From positions 1 through 64,000 of the forward strand of contig NZ_JAENHN010000010.1 of assembly GCF_016595795.1 (NCBI RefSeq): a stretch of 64,000 nucleotides of DNA, read 5' to 3'. Below, piece by piece: positions 40,139 to 48,919 of the stretch; position 1 is the stretch's first letter, and every line of letters begins with the position of its first letter. A model generated the notes under the pieces. It saw nothing but the letters and a program-made list of their open reading frames with translations, searched no databases and was not told where the DNA came from. The position numbers were made by a program, and so were the translations under genes. Source of the stretch: Clostridium yunnanense (GTDB lineage: Bacteria; Bacillota; Clostridia; Clostridiales; Clostridiaceae).

Positions 40139-41144
40139 CGTCTGCACTAGTTACTTGTAGTTCAGATATTATATCAGTTTTTCTATTCCCTACAATATCT
40201 TTAAATTTAGAATAAATTTTTAGATTATTCAGAAAATTATCTTCAAAAGCGATCAGCTTCAAATATTTTTCGCCTTCAACAGCTTTTTCTAAACACTGAA
40301 AAGCTTCATCTATATGTCTAAAGAGTGAAAAAATCCTACACTTATAATAATAGGCAATATAGCAATCTTTATCTAATTCTATAGCTTTATCAAGTGAAGT
40401 TAAGGCGCGGAATAAATCACCTTCGAAGAAAAGTATATTTCCAAGTTCATAGTAGGCCCAGGGGAGAGTGGAGTCTACGGATATTATGGATTCATACATT
40501 TTTGCAGCTGAACTGAAATCTCTGTTTTCAAAATATAAGTCACCAAGTATCTTAAAGGTGTTTACACTTTTCTTATTTAGCTTAGTATATTTCAAGAGAT
40601 ACTTTTCGCATTCAGTATAATCTTTTCTTATATATAAGCATATACCTTTGCCATAGAGTGCAGCAGGTAACTCTTTATTTATACTTAAGGCCGTATCAAA
40701 ATTTTCTAAGGCCTTATCTAAGTCACCGAGGAGATAATAACAGTTGCCTTTATTTGCATAAGGAGCTGCAAACTTATCATTAAGCTTAATACATTTATCA
40801 GCGTATTCTAAAGATTTATCAAAATCCTCAGCTTCAAAATAAGCATAGCTTATGTTGTTATAAAGCATACTGCTTTCGATTTTAGAATCCAAAGCTTCCT
40901 TGCAAGCCTGTAGCATTTTTTCTATATCTTTAGTTTCTACCAGTATCTCTATCAAGAGGGAATAGTAAAAATCTTCGCCTAAGAGAGTTCTCTTAGCATC
41001 AAGCAAAGAAATAGTTTTATCATACCGCTTCTTCCTATATAAACTTAATGCTTTTTTCTTCGTCCTTGTCTTTTCATTGTTTACGGAATAATAAAAAACT
41101 AGCGCAAATACAAATACTGTCGCTATTACAAATACCCACTTCAT
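40134..41144 (-). CDS. Membrane-anchored tetratricopeptide repeat protein
   Basis: 336 residues. One N-terminal membrane helix (about 4-20, VFVIATVFVFALVFYY) is followed by a basic stretch and about seven TPR-type repeats: helical pairs of 34 residues with the A-Y-G-A-P pattern such as AAPYANKGNCYYLLGDLDKALENFD, cut here to its clear core NKGNCYYLLGDLDKALENF. TPR proteins act as scaffolds for protein complexes. No enzymatic domain is visible and the partner is unknown. The repeats face the cytoplasm if the N-terminal helix is a plain anchor. Confidence 0.85.
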   Translation of the reverse strand: MKWVFVIATVFVFALVFYYSVNNEKTRTKKKALSLYRKKRYDKTISLLDAKRTLLGEDFYYSLLIEILVETKDIEKMLQACKEALDSKIESSMLYNNISYAYFEAEDFDKSLEYADKCIKLNDKFAAPYANKGNCYYLLGDLDKALENFDTALSINKELPAALYGKGICLYIRKDYTECEKYLLKYTKLNKKSVNTFKILGDLYFENRDFSSAAKMYESIISVDSTLPWAYYELGNILFFEGDLFRALTSLDKAIELDKDCYIAYYYKCRIFSLFRHIDEAFQCLEKAVEGEKYLKLIAFEDNFLNNLKIYSKFKDIVGNRKTDIISELQVTSADD

Positions 41145-41346
41145 ATAGATATACCTCCGTTGTTAATTCATACTTTAGTATATGATGAAGGGTTACAAAG
41201 TGGAGACACTTAAAATAAGTGAAATATCCATCAAAACCGCATGTTTACTATATATTTATATAATTTTATAATTTTATAATGTTATAAATATATAATGTTA
41301 TAATTAAATATTTAAAAAATTTTATGAATAAATGATTTTGTGTGGG

Positions 41347-41570
41347 CAGTTAAATTAAGTAGTCAGTCATCCGATGCTTTAATGAGCTTGCGCAAAGAAT
41401 TAATATGATTTTGTCATATTCCATGGCTAAAACTGTAAACTCACTACGTTCGAACAGTACAGTTTGGGAGCGTCATTACATCTGCCAAAATCATTTAATT
41501 CTAATAGCTCGCTCAAAGAGCATCTCCTGTCTAACCACTTAATTTAAACAACACTCTTAAACATAACCTA
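41347..41570 (+). repeat. Dispersed palindromic repeat, family B, copy 3 (extended)
   Basis: Shares the inverted ends (GTTAAATTAAGTAG against CACTTAATTTAAAC), the core TCATTTAATTCTAATAGCTC and CATCTCCTGT, and the trailing ACACTCTTAAACATA with the copies at 3773 and 35000. It is longer by about 110 bases, which themselves contain a hairpin AAACTGTA/TACAGTTT. Confidence 0.65.
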
Positions 41571-41831
41571 AAATATCAAAGATAAGATTATATTAGATGC
41601 GTTGAGTTTTATGTATTCATACGTATGATACTTCGGTGAATTTCCAATAGAATTAATATGATTTTCTCTGCAGTGGGAAAACTGAGAGTAGTATACTATT
41701 GTTATCACTAATTCCATATGAATCAGTGATAAACAATTTTGCCATCAATAACTCTGTTGATATAAATTCATTAATGCTGTAATATAATATTTGTGATGAG
41801 GAGTTAGTAAATACGACTCACCACTATAAAC

Positions 41832-41860
41832 TTGACAGAGAAGTTTGTAAGGTTTATAAT
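41832..41860 (+). promoter_or_regulatory. Consensus sigma-A promoter of ssrA
   Basis: A perfect TTGACA (41832-41837), 17 bases, a perfect TATAAT (41855-41860). Transcription would begin about 55 bases before the mature tmRNA 5' end, consistent with RNase P processing of a leader. Confidence 0.9.
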
Positions 41861-42016
41861 TAAAACTCAGAAAACTAAATATTGAAAAAATTAGCGTTTG
41901 CGAATTCATCACCCATAATATGGGGGCGCTTTGGCTTCGACGGGGGTAAGATGGGTTTGATAAGCGAGCCGGGGGAAGCATGGTCCCACGTGATCAACTA
42001 TGCACTAAATGTAAAC

Positions 42017-42046
42017 GCAGAAGACAATTTTGCATTAGCTGCCTAG
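42017..42046 (+). other. tmRNA proteolysis-tag reading frame
   Basis: Resume codon GCA, nine codons AEDNFALAA, stop TAG. The ALAA end is the ClpXP degron. Confidence 0.93.
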
Positions 42047-42254
42047 TAGCAGCTCGTCAGCCTAAGCTTCCCGCAGTTTAGTGTCTGGCGCCGATAGCGG
42101 GGCCCCGAGCCTAGGAAAGCTTTGACCTAGGAACGGAATTTATGAAGCTACTAAAGCAGGAAGCCTGTCTATAGGCGTCTTGTGGAGGGAATGTTAAAAT
42201 ATAGACTACGCTCGTAGAAAGTCAGGCTGGTCTGCTTTCGGACAGGGGTTCGAT

Positions 42255-42530
42255 TCGTAAAAGAGTCGCCTCAAGAAGTGATTCTTGAGTGAAAACTTGG
42301 CTTTATCGGTGAAACCGTACCATGTGACGATGACGGCAATACCGAGAGGTATGTAAGGAAACTTAACAGCCTCGTATCGACTCATAGGCTCCTAAGCTTT
42401 TTAGTATGGAGTACTAGGATAGAAGTCACAAACTAAACTAAGGCTTCTATAATACGCCAAGCCTGATTAAGGTGATTTACCATAATCTGGAAGATATAGT
42501 CAGTGGTGTTAGTAATAACATATGCGCACG
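42255..42530 (+). other. Group I intron in the tmRNA T loop
   Basis: 276 nt. P1 can be drawn: exon CGAT at 42251-42254 plus intron T pairs with AGTCG (42264-42268), placing the conserved U-G wobble exactly at 42254. The S element AAGATATAGTC (42491-42501) is the textbook group I sequence; its AGTC pairs with GACT (42379-42382) as P7. The intron ends in G (42530), as the class requires. It is too small to hold an endonuclease gene and has none. Group I introns at this site of ssrA have been described in some clostridia, as I recall from tmRNA surveys. It should self-splice. Confidence 0.88.
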
Positions 42531-42547
42531 ACCCCTCGCTTCCACCA

Positions 42548-42917
42548 TGAAACCCTCGACAATACAGAAATGTGTTGTCGGGGGTTGTTTATTTCAGAAT
42601 TAAAAATAGTAAACCGTATCATAAATAACAGAGGGTTTTGGCCTTAACCATTGAATTTACGTGGTTAAGGCTATTTTTTTATAGATAAAAATATTGTATC
42701 ATAAGTTATTATTGGCTAGAGTAGCTTGTAAAAAAAATACTTTTTTGTGATATAATTTTATTTATGGTTAACGGAAAAATTAATATAAAGAATCTATTAT
42801 ATTTGCAGATGGCGTTGATTATATAATTGCAGTAAAAACTGATTTAGCAAATAAAGTAGAAAATGATAATATATAAGTGTTAATTTAGATTTTAAATGAA
42901 AGGTAGGAGTAAGGACT
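42548..42917. other. Gene-free left end of the island
   Basis: 370 bases: the ssrA terminator, a partial repeat family C (42610-42636), a second terminator-like hairpin GCCTTAACCA/TGGTTAAGGC with a TTTTTTT tail (42640-42680), then an AT-rich stretch with decayed short reading frames. TATAAT-like boxes occur near 42751, but no promoter was fixed. Confidence 0.5.
42551..42594 (+). terminator. ssrA terminator
   Basis: ACCCTCGACAA/TTGTCGGGGGT stem around a loop containing CAGAAATG, then TTGTTTATTT. The same loop sequence occurs in the hairpin at the far island end (50932-50959). Confidence 0.9.
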
Positions 42918-43730
42918 ATGGATAAATGGGAGATTTCACGATATTTAATAGATGCAAAAAAGTCTGTAGATACAATACTGTATTTATATAAATATGGAGA
43001 TAAGGTTTCTATGATTAATATTAGAGAAAAAGTAAGAGAGACGAGAAGAAAGTTTTATATTAATGGATGTATTGTTTTGGATAAATGTTTTCATAAGACG
43101 AAAAAGCAAATATGTGAGAATGAAATTATTAAGTCTATTTATTATGAAAGAGACAAAGATGCTGCTCATAAAGATGACAAGTATATGAAAAAACAGTATA
43201 GCTCATTGATGGAAATGGCAGAAGATATGAAAATACAAGTGCAGAGTATTAGGGAAGTTTGTAAAGATTTTTTACCAGATAACTTGACTTTAGATTTTCT
43301 AGTATTTGATAGTGAATTGTTTAGATTGGCTAATGGAGTTGACAAGGAAATGGAAACAAAAATTTGGAATGCAAAATTTCCATCTAACAATTCGGGTAAA
43401 GATGTTGTAGAGGGAGAGCGTTTTAATATGTTTTCTGATACAGAGGATATTAAGCAAATAGCAGAGGCTGAAAAAAAGAAGTATGCAACAGTACTAAGTT
43501 GTGGTATATGTATGGAAGAGACAATGCAAAGTTTACAAGATGGTTGTATAAAAACAAATGTGTTATATAAACAAGATATGTGGGTTTCAATCAGTCAAGA
43601 AAGTTTAAATGCAATATTTAGATTGAGAGAACTTGGTTTTATAGATAAATTCGATTTGCCTAGAGAACCAAGGAATAAGGCAGAAGAAAAAGCCCTTATT
43701 AAAATTCTTGAGAAAGAAGGATTATTGTAA
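42918..43730 (+). CDS. Putative HEPN-like protein (AbiU2-like), function unproven
   Basis: 270 residues, all-helical in character, with AGGAG before the ATG. The first half holds YERDKDAAHKDDKY (about residues 77-90), in which R-x5-H with a trailing KD fits the Rx4-6H signature of HEPN ribonucleases and resembles the RNK-AHxD box of AbiU2-type abortive-infection proteins. The second half has no motif I can place (two Cys in SCGICMEE). HEPN proteins cut RNA in toxin-antitoxin and phage-defence systems. No antitoxin partner is adjacent. Position at the head of a candidate defence island supports this, but it remains inference. Confidence 0.5.
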   Translation: MDKWEISRYLIDAKKSVDTILYLYKYGDKVSMINIREKVRETRRKFYINGCIVLDKCFHKTKKQICENEIIKSIYYERDKDAAHKDDKYMKKQYSSLMEMAEDMKIQVQSIREVCKDFLPDNLTLDFLVFDSELFRLANGVDKEMETKIWNAKFPSNNSGKDVVEGERFNMFSDTEDIKQIAEAEKKKYATVLSCGICMEETMQSLQDGCIKTNVLYKQDMWVSISQESLNAIFRLRELGFIDKFDLPREPRNKAEEKALIKILEKEGLL

Positions 43731-44241
43731 TTTGTGAGTTAGAATGTTCATCTGTGTGCATACTAAAAAAATATATATAGTTTGAAGAAGGAAATTCTAC
43801 TAAAAATATACTTCAGAAATTGTAGTGAATAGAAATAAATTAAGTCCTAATAATAGATTTAGTTTTATAAAATTAAAGAATTTATTTATTAATAACTATA
43901 ATGTAGATAATTATAAGTTTATTGATGAAATTATATAATATTATACAAATTATGATACTAAAGAAATAGTAAAATTAAAATAAAAAACCTCACTTAGTAC
44001 TTATACGGAGAACCATATCATAAGTAAATGAGATTTTTACTAAATTTGGATAATTTAATATAGGTGATGAGATGAGTATGTTTCGCCGACATAAAGAGAT
44101 TATTTATAATACAACATATTGTTGGATTGTAGATAGTCTCTTTATTGTATAAATAAGTTTTTGAATAATTATTAAATTTAGAAATTAATAATATGGTAAA
44201 ATATACATATAATACAATTTATAAAACTGGGGGAGAAGCAT
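43731..44241. other. Decayed region with repeat C inside the island
   Basis: 511 bases. Fragments of former reading frames (for example a 34-codon piece near 43825-43937, broken by stops), then repeat family C at 43984-44040, then an ATAAAGAGA/TCTCTTTAT inverted repeat (44090-44150). No intact gene. Confidence 0.5.
43984..44040 (+). repeat. Dispersed hairpin repeat, family C, copy in island
   Basis: AAAACCTCACTT...TACGGAGAACCATATCATAAGTAAATGAGATTTTT. It folds as an outer stem ACCTCA.../...TGAGAT and an inner TACGG-AGAA-CCATA hairpin. The homologue at 58302-58359 has CCGTA instead of CCATA, which keeps the pair. Confidence 0.7.
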
Positions 44242-45021
44242 GTGGGAGATAAGCAAGAAAATAAAAGAAAAAAATATAAACCAGATGAGAAGTTATTGTT
44301 GTTGTTTGAAGTAAATGAGATGTGTCCACTTTGTGGAGAAAAGTTAATTAAGAAGAAGGGCAAAAGAACTATTAATTTATTTGAAATAGCTCATATTTAT
44401 CCACATAGTCCTTCAGAGTATGAGATAGAGCTACTTAAAAATGAGGAGAGGTTATCAGAAGATGTAGATGATATAGAGAATTTAATAATGTTATGTCCAA
44501 CCTGTCATACTAAGCATGATAAGTACACAATGGTAGAAGAATATAGAAGATTAGTTAGAATAAAGAAACAAATAACCATAGAACGTAAGTGTAGAGAACT
44601 ATATGGGAATTATGTTATAGATGATGAGATAAATGAGGTGTTAAATTTACTAGCTAAAAGTTGTTCAGAAAGTCATAAAGGTAAAGAGGAATTAGTTATG
44701 TCAGCTATGAGGATTAATGAAAAATCTGATGATAGCCTATCACTGATTACTAAAATAACCATAGAAAATTATGTAAGAATATTTTTCCCAGAAATAAAAA
44801 ATAAATTTATAGAGTTAGATAATAATGAGGAAGGTATATTTGACAGTATAGCGACACAAATAAAGGTTTTTTATTTACAGATAAAAAAGATAAATAAGAA
44901 TCAAACTATTATATTTGAACAAATTGTTGAATGGATACATCAACGAACAGGAAATAAAAGTAGAATTGCAAGTACTATTATAGCAAGCTTTTTTGTGCAA
45001 AATTGTGAGGTGTTTTCGTAA
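44242..45021 (+). CDS. ABC-3C system effector: HNH nuclease with ABC-3C C-terminal domain
   Basis: 259 residues from GTG 44242 (GGGGGAG upstream; ATG 44240 is in another frame and soon stops). The N-terminal HNH domain (about 28-95) has two zinc knuckles CPLCGEK and CPTCH, His in IAHIYPHS, Asn in IENLIMLC and His in HTKHDK, so the nuclease core looks complete. The C-terminal third (about 160-259), ending in ASFFVQNCEVFS, matches the C-terminal domain that defines effectors of ABC-three-component systems. The stop shares one base with the next start. Predicted to cut invading nucleic acid when the ATPase senses it. Confidence 0.8.
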   Translation: MGDKQENKRKKYKPDEKLLLLFEVNEMCPLCGEKLIKKKGKRTINLFEIAHIYPHSPSEYEIELLKNEERLSEDVDDIENLIMLCPTCHTKHDKYTMVEEYRRLVRIKKQITIERKCRELYGNYVIDDEINEVLNLLAKSCSESHKGKEELVMSAMRINEKSDDSLSLITKITIENYVRIFFPEIKNKFIELDNNEEGIFDSIATQIKVFYLQIKKINKNQTIIFEQIVEWIHQRTGNKSRIASTIIASFFVQNCEVFS

Positions 45022-45254
45022 TGATATTTCCAAATAAACTTAGAACATATGAAGAATCGATTTTATCTAAATTACCGATAGTACTAAATATAATTTTAGA
45101 AGGAAAGAGAGATATATTAGAAATTTATAAATTATGTGAAAATCACTTTAATGAAGTTCAAGAATATATATATGTGTTAGATATTTTATATATTTTAAAT
45201 AAAATAAAATATGTTAAGGGGGGGAAGATATATGTTGAAGAAGTTACAAAGTAA
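45021..45254 (+). CDS. ABC-3C system middle component
   Basis: 77 residues, beginning MIFPNKLRTYEESILSKLP, the style of the small winged-helix middle components (MC family) that sit between effector and ATPase in ABC-three-component systems. It starts on the last base of the HNH gene and overlaps the ATPase gene by 23 bases. It is thought to bridge effector and ATPase. The assignment rests on size, position and the opening motif rather than on a long conserved domain. Confidence 0.7.
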   Translation: MIFPNKLRTYEESILSKLPIVLNIILEGKRDILEIYKLCENHFNEVQEYIYVLDILYILNKIKYVKGGKIYVEEVTK

Positions 45255-46833
45255 TGTTTTTAGGAAAGGACCTATTTTTTTTCATGAAGGATTGAATGTT
45301 GTGTTAGGAGACAATCAAGGGTCAAATTCTATTGGAAAATCAACATTATTAATGATTATAGACTTTATTTTTGGAGGTAGTTCTTATATTGAGAAGAATA
45401 AGGATACAGTTAGGAATTTAGGACATCATTTTTTTGAGTATGTATTAGAATTTAATAGTAAGCAATATTATTTCAGAAGAGAAACAAAGGATTTTAAAAT
45501 AATTGATGTGTGTGATGAAAAGTTTATCGAAATAGATTCATGGACTATAGATGATTATAAAAAGTTTTTACATAATATGTATATGAAAGAGAATAATTCA
45601 ATTAAGTTCCGTTCTTGTGTAGGCATATTTTCAAGAATAGCACAAAAAGAGAATTTTTTTAATTCAAAGCCGTTAAAAGCGGTTATAAATTCTAAAGAAA
45701 TAGATGGAATTAATTTATTAATAAAATTATTTAGTATGTATAATGTAATTGAAGATATTGAAAAGAGTATCAAAGATTTAAATAAAAAAATTTCTGCAAT
45801 TAATAGTGCTAATAAATATAAATATATAAAAAAACCTACAGTTAAACAGTATGAGGCTAATAAAAAGTATATCGAAATAAATTCAACAAAATTAAATGAA
45901 ATAGCACTAAATCTTTCCATTGGCTTTAATGAATTTTTGGATGTAAATTATCAAACATCTCAGAATGAACTTTATGAAGCTAAGAGACAAAAAGATATGA
46001 TTGTAAGTAAACTAAAAAGGGTAAAGAGGAATATAGAAAGTAATTTACAAATTAAAAAGAAAAGCTTTGAACCTCTCCAAGAATATTTTGAAGGAGTAAA
46101 TATTACAAGGTTACAAGAGATAGAAGAATTTCATAAGGGAATAAATAATATTTTATTAGAAGAATTCTATAAAGCTAAAAAAGGGTTAGAGGATAGATTA
46201 ATAGAAATAGAGCAACAAATTCAAGTTATTGAAGAAAAAATATTAGATACAGATGTAGCAAGGAATATTCCTAATAAGTTATTAGAACCACTTGTAGAAT
46301 TAATAAATCAATTGAATGCAAAGAAGCAAGAGAATGATGTATATGAAGAATATATTTCTAATAAGGAAGAGAAGGAAAATAAAGAAGCTAATTTAATAAG
46401 TAGTAAAAAAGAGATATTATATAGTATTGAATGTAAAATAAATAATAAAATGAAAGAGTTAAATAAATATATATACGGGGAAGCAAATAAATATCCTATA
46501 TTTACAATAAATGAAAGAGAATATTCCTTAACTTTGCCTGATAATACAGGCACGGCTAGAGGATATGCTAACTTACTTATATTTGATATAAGTATTTTAA
46601 AATTAACTATACTACCATTTATAATACATGATAGTGTAATGTTTAAAAATATAGGAAATTTACCTATGTCAAAAATAATAGAAATATATAATAATGAAAA
46701 AAAGCAATGTTTTATAGCGATAGATGAAACTAATAAATTTAATAACGAATGTCAAAATATTTTATATGATAAAAAGGTTATTAGTCTATCAAATGAAGAT
46801 ACACTATTTATTAAGGATTGGACGAAAGATTAA
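45232..46833 (+). CDS. ABC-3C system ATPase (DUF2326, Rad50/SMC-like)
   Basis: 533 residues from ATG 45232, with GGGGGG at 45218-45224; a start at 45211 has no site. Walker A is GSNSIGKSTLL (about 30-40). A long coiled-coil middle (about 170-390) follows, rich in E/K/I/L heptads. The C-terminal half has the DUF2326 features TLPDNTGTARGYANLLIFD and IHDSVMFKNI, with the Asp of FDISIL and His-Asp pair likely completing the ATP site. Predicted to form an SMC-like sensor whose signal releases the HNH effector. A terminator follows at 46912. Confidence 0.82.
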   Translation: MLKKLQSNVFRKGPIFFHEGLNVVLGDNQGSNSIGKSTLLMIIDFIFGGSSYIEKNKDTVRNLGHHFFEYVLEFNSKQYYFRRETKDFKIIDVCDEKFIEIDSWTIDDYKKFLHNMYMKENNSIKFRSCVGIFSRIAQKENFFNSKPLKAVINSKEIDGINLLIKLFSMYNVIEDIEKSIKDLNKKISAINSANKYKYIKKPTVKQYEANKKYIEINSTKLNEIALNLSIGFNEFLDVNYQTSQNELYEAKRQKDMIVSKLKRVKRNIESNLQIKKKSFEPLQEYFEGVNITRLQEIEEFHKGINNILLEEFYKAKKGLEDRLIEIEQQIQVIEEKILDTDVARNIPNKLLEPLVELINQLNAKKQENDVYEEYISNKEEKENKEANLISSKKEILYSIECKINNKMKELNKYIYGEANKYPIFTINEREYSLTLPDNTGTARGYANLLIFDISILKLTILPFIIHDSVMFKNIGNLPMSKIIEIYNNEKKQCFIAIDETNKFNNECQNILYDKKVISLSNEDTLFIKDWTKD

Positions 46834-46911
46834 GATATTTATTTTACAGATTATATAATCGTATTATTTGAAATAAAGCTAATTAATAAATATATATTAT
46901 AGTTATAATAT

Positions 46912-46950
46912 ACTCCTACATATTTAAAAGTTATGTAGGAGTTATTTTTT
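46912..46950 (+). terminator. Terminator of the ABC-3C operon
   Basis: ACTCCTACATA/TATGTAGGAGT perfect 11-bp stem followed by TATTTTTT. Confidence 0.92.
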
Positions 46951-46959
46951 AGAAAGGAT

Positions 46960-47150
46960 AAGTTTTATAATGAAGAATATTTACTTAAGGGCAATTTAGA
47001 AGAATTAAAGGATTATCCAGTAGAGGATGTTAAAGAGATATTTAAAGTTATAGAAATACTTGAGGTAATTACGGTGTTAATAGAAATATAGAGGAGGATT
47101 TAGGTGAATATATAGTTATAGCACAAAATATAGTAGATATCGAAAGGGTG
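46960..47150 (+). pseudogene. Fragments of an unidentified gene
   Basis: An open run beginning DKFYNEEYLLKGN... ends at a stop near 47090; shifting frame at about 47070 continues it as GNYGVNRNIEEDLGEY. This is what a frameshifted remnant of a small, acidic phage- or plasmid-type protein would look like. No family recognised. The spacer before it holds only the terminator. Confidence 0.4.
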
Positions 47151-47151
47151 A

Positions 47152-48410
47152 AGGTCTATCAAGATAAAGCTAAATCAGCTACAACGAAAAGAGACCTGAA
47201 TTTCAGCAAATGATTAAAGATAGTGGTAATGATGTCTTTGATGCTATAAATGTTCATAAGCTAGATAGATTTTCTAGAAATAAGTATGTTAGTGCTCAAT
47301 ATAAGAGAAAATTAAAGCAAAATGGAGTAAAGCTTATTAGTGTTACAGAAAATCTAGACGGGAGTCCAGAGTCTATTATTCTTGAAAGTGTTAGACTTAT
47401 ATATGAAATGTATGCTACAGGATATACCAAAAGTCAAATGGTAGATGAACTAAGCGCAAGAGGTTTTAAAACTAAGGTATGAGCAATGTTTAAAAGTAAT
47501 AGCATTAATAGTGTTCTAAGTAATGAAAAATACACAGGAGTCTATATTTTTAATAAGTCCGCTAAAAAGATGCCTTTGGAAAAAGAAACAGTCATCTACA
47601 AAAAGATTCTAGCGAAATAATTAGAATTGAAGGTGGTATGCCTAAAATCATATAAAAAGAGTTATATGATAAAGCACAAGAAATTCTTAGAAGTAGGAGG
47701 AAATCAAAAGCAGTTAATAAGGCAAAAGAAAGCTACCTGCTATCAGGAATAATTAAATGCGGTGAATGTGATTATTCTATGTATGGGAATCGTAGAAAAC
47801 CTAAAGACAAGCTTTTATATGTATCATATAGATGTGGTTGCGGAAAACGCACAAGCAGTAATGTTTGCGACAACAAGGAAATAAGAAAAGACTACATTGA
47901 AGAATATGTCTTAACAGAGCTTGAAGCAAGAATTTTTAATTATAAAGCAATACCGATTCTAGTTGAAGGAATTAATGAAAATCTAAGAAGGCAAAATAAA
48001 GGTGATGAAGATAAAAGAGTAGTATTTCAAGAGGAACTAGGGGAAGTTGAAAATCAAATAGGTAACATTGTAAATGCAATAACTAATGGATTTATGCAAG
48101 AAGAGTTTAAGATTAAAATGGAAGAACTAAAAGATAGGAAGATATACTTACAAGGAAAGCTGGTAGAAATAGAGGCCAACCAATCGGTTACGAAGGTAAC
48201 AGAAGAAGATATAAGAGGGCTTTTGAGTGGCTTCAAAGAATATCCCGGGGTGCAAAAATTTCATACAGGACTTTGTTAAAGAAGTTATAGTATTAAGATC
48301 CATGTTGAAGTAATATTCAACGTGGGTTTTAATTTTGTTAGAGAAATTAATAATGTTATAAGAAAGAATAGACGGAGTATACTAACAAAGTCTAGTTTGG
48401 AAACTTTATA
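47152..48410 (+). pseudogene. Decayed large serine recombinase
   Basis: Pieces of one large serine recombinase lie in order. First comes the end of the resolvase domain (VYQDKAKSATT, then after a frameshift near 47192 MIKDSGNDVFDAINVHKLDR, with the VxKLDRFSR block). Then the Recombinase domain (ESVRLIYEMYATGYT), an in-frame TGA at 47480, NEKYTGVYIF, a further frameshift near 47600, and a TAA near 47654. After those come the zinc ribbon (KCGECDYSMYG, YRCGCGKRTSSN) and a coiled coil (ELGEVENQIGNIV). A last frameshift separates the tail KIHVEVIFNVGFNFV. The segment with the catalytic serine is absent, so it is inactive. Confidence 0.85.
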
Positions 48411-48502
48411 ACGAAGTTATAATATACTATGTTATAGATAAAGTTGAAAAAGAATTGGCTAGACATATAGAGTAATATATAATTAAATTAGGAGGGGATT
48501 TT

Positions 48503-48919
48503 ATGGAGAAAAATGCTTTTGATTTAGGAGAAGTTCTAATCGATTATGAAATTCAAAAGTTACTTAAGTATATAGAAGGAAATTCAATAATTACAGAAGT
48601 TGAAGTTAGTATTGAAAGAAAAATATTAAGTGTAGCAAGAAATTATGATAATGGTGTATATGAAAAATGCGAGTATATGAAACCTAATGATGCATATGAT
48701 TGTATTAGATATATTTGTGAATTTGAACGAAAACAGTCTATAGTACAATATATAGATGAGATAGAATATGAGATAGATAAAATGATAAAAGGGAATTGTT
48801 ATAATAAGAGTATTATTGAAAAATATATAAAAAATATGGTTAAGTTCTTAAATAATAAAAGCTTAAAAGAATCTGAATTTAAAAAGTGTGGGAGAGAATA
48901 TGAATTTTTTAATTTCTAA
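48503..48919 (+). CDS. Hypothetical protein, first gene of peptidase/Dcd operon
   Basis: 138 residues, acidic, mixed alpha/beta in character (TEVEVSIERKILSVARNYDNG suggests a beta hairpin; the second half is helical). AGGAGGGG precedes the ATG. Its 3' end overlaps the metallopeptidase start by 20 bases, so it belongs to the same translational unit. I recognise no family. By position it could be a regulator or substrate of the peptidase; that is inference only. Confidence 0.65.
   Translation: MEKNAFDLGEVLIDYEIQKLLKYIEGNSIITEVEVSIERKILSVARNYDNGVYEKCEYMKPNDAYDCIRYICEFERKQSIVQYIDEIEYEIDKMIKGNCYNKSIIEKYIKNMVKFLNNKSLKESEFKKCGREYEFFNF

Larger units (their letters stand above)
41145..41921. other. 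Intergenic region upstream of ssrA
   Basis: 777 bases with the promoter of the TPR gene, repeat family B copy 3 (41347-41570) and the ssrA promoter (41832-41860). Short direct repeats of AATTAATATGATTTT occur near 41400 and 41650. I see no coding gene here; a minus-strand reading frame that runs into tmRNA (41745-41981) is spurious. Confidence 0.5.
41922..42547 (+). ncRNA. ssrA: tmRNA (SsrA), interrupted by a group I intron
   Basis: The mature 5' end GGGGGCG (41922) pairs with CGCTTCC (42537-42543) before ACCA, including two G-U pairs, forming the tRNA-like acceptor stem. The tag reading frame GCA...GCC (42017-42043) encodes AEDNFALAA and stops at TAG 42044, a known clostridial tag. The T arm is split: 5' half AGGGGTTCGAT (42244-42254) and 3' half ACCCCT (42531-42536), which on ligation form a perfect 5-bp T stem and 7-base loop. 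The spliced RNA would be about 350 nt. It rescues stalled ribosomes with SmpB. The 3' end also serves as the attachment site of the downstream island. Confidence 0.95.

Noticed and set aside
41745-41981. A 78-codon minus-strand reading frame overlapping the ssrA promoter and 5' end
   Set aside because: It covers a consensus promoter and the start of tmRNA and encodes nothing recognisable; spurious.
42262-42275. CGCCTCAA soon after the tmRNA T loop, which looks like a tmRNA acceptor end
   Set aside because: The T stem cannot close with it, and AGTCG here is the intron guide sequence pairing with the 5' exon; the real 3' end is at 42537-42547.
47152-48410. The serine recombinase as the integrase that placed the island at ssrA
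   Set aside because: Integration into the ssrA 3' end is typically done by tyrosine recombinases, and this remnant lies mid-island; it may have come with another element.
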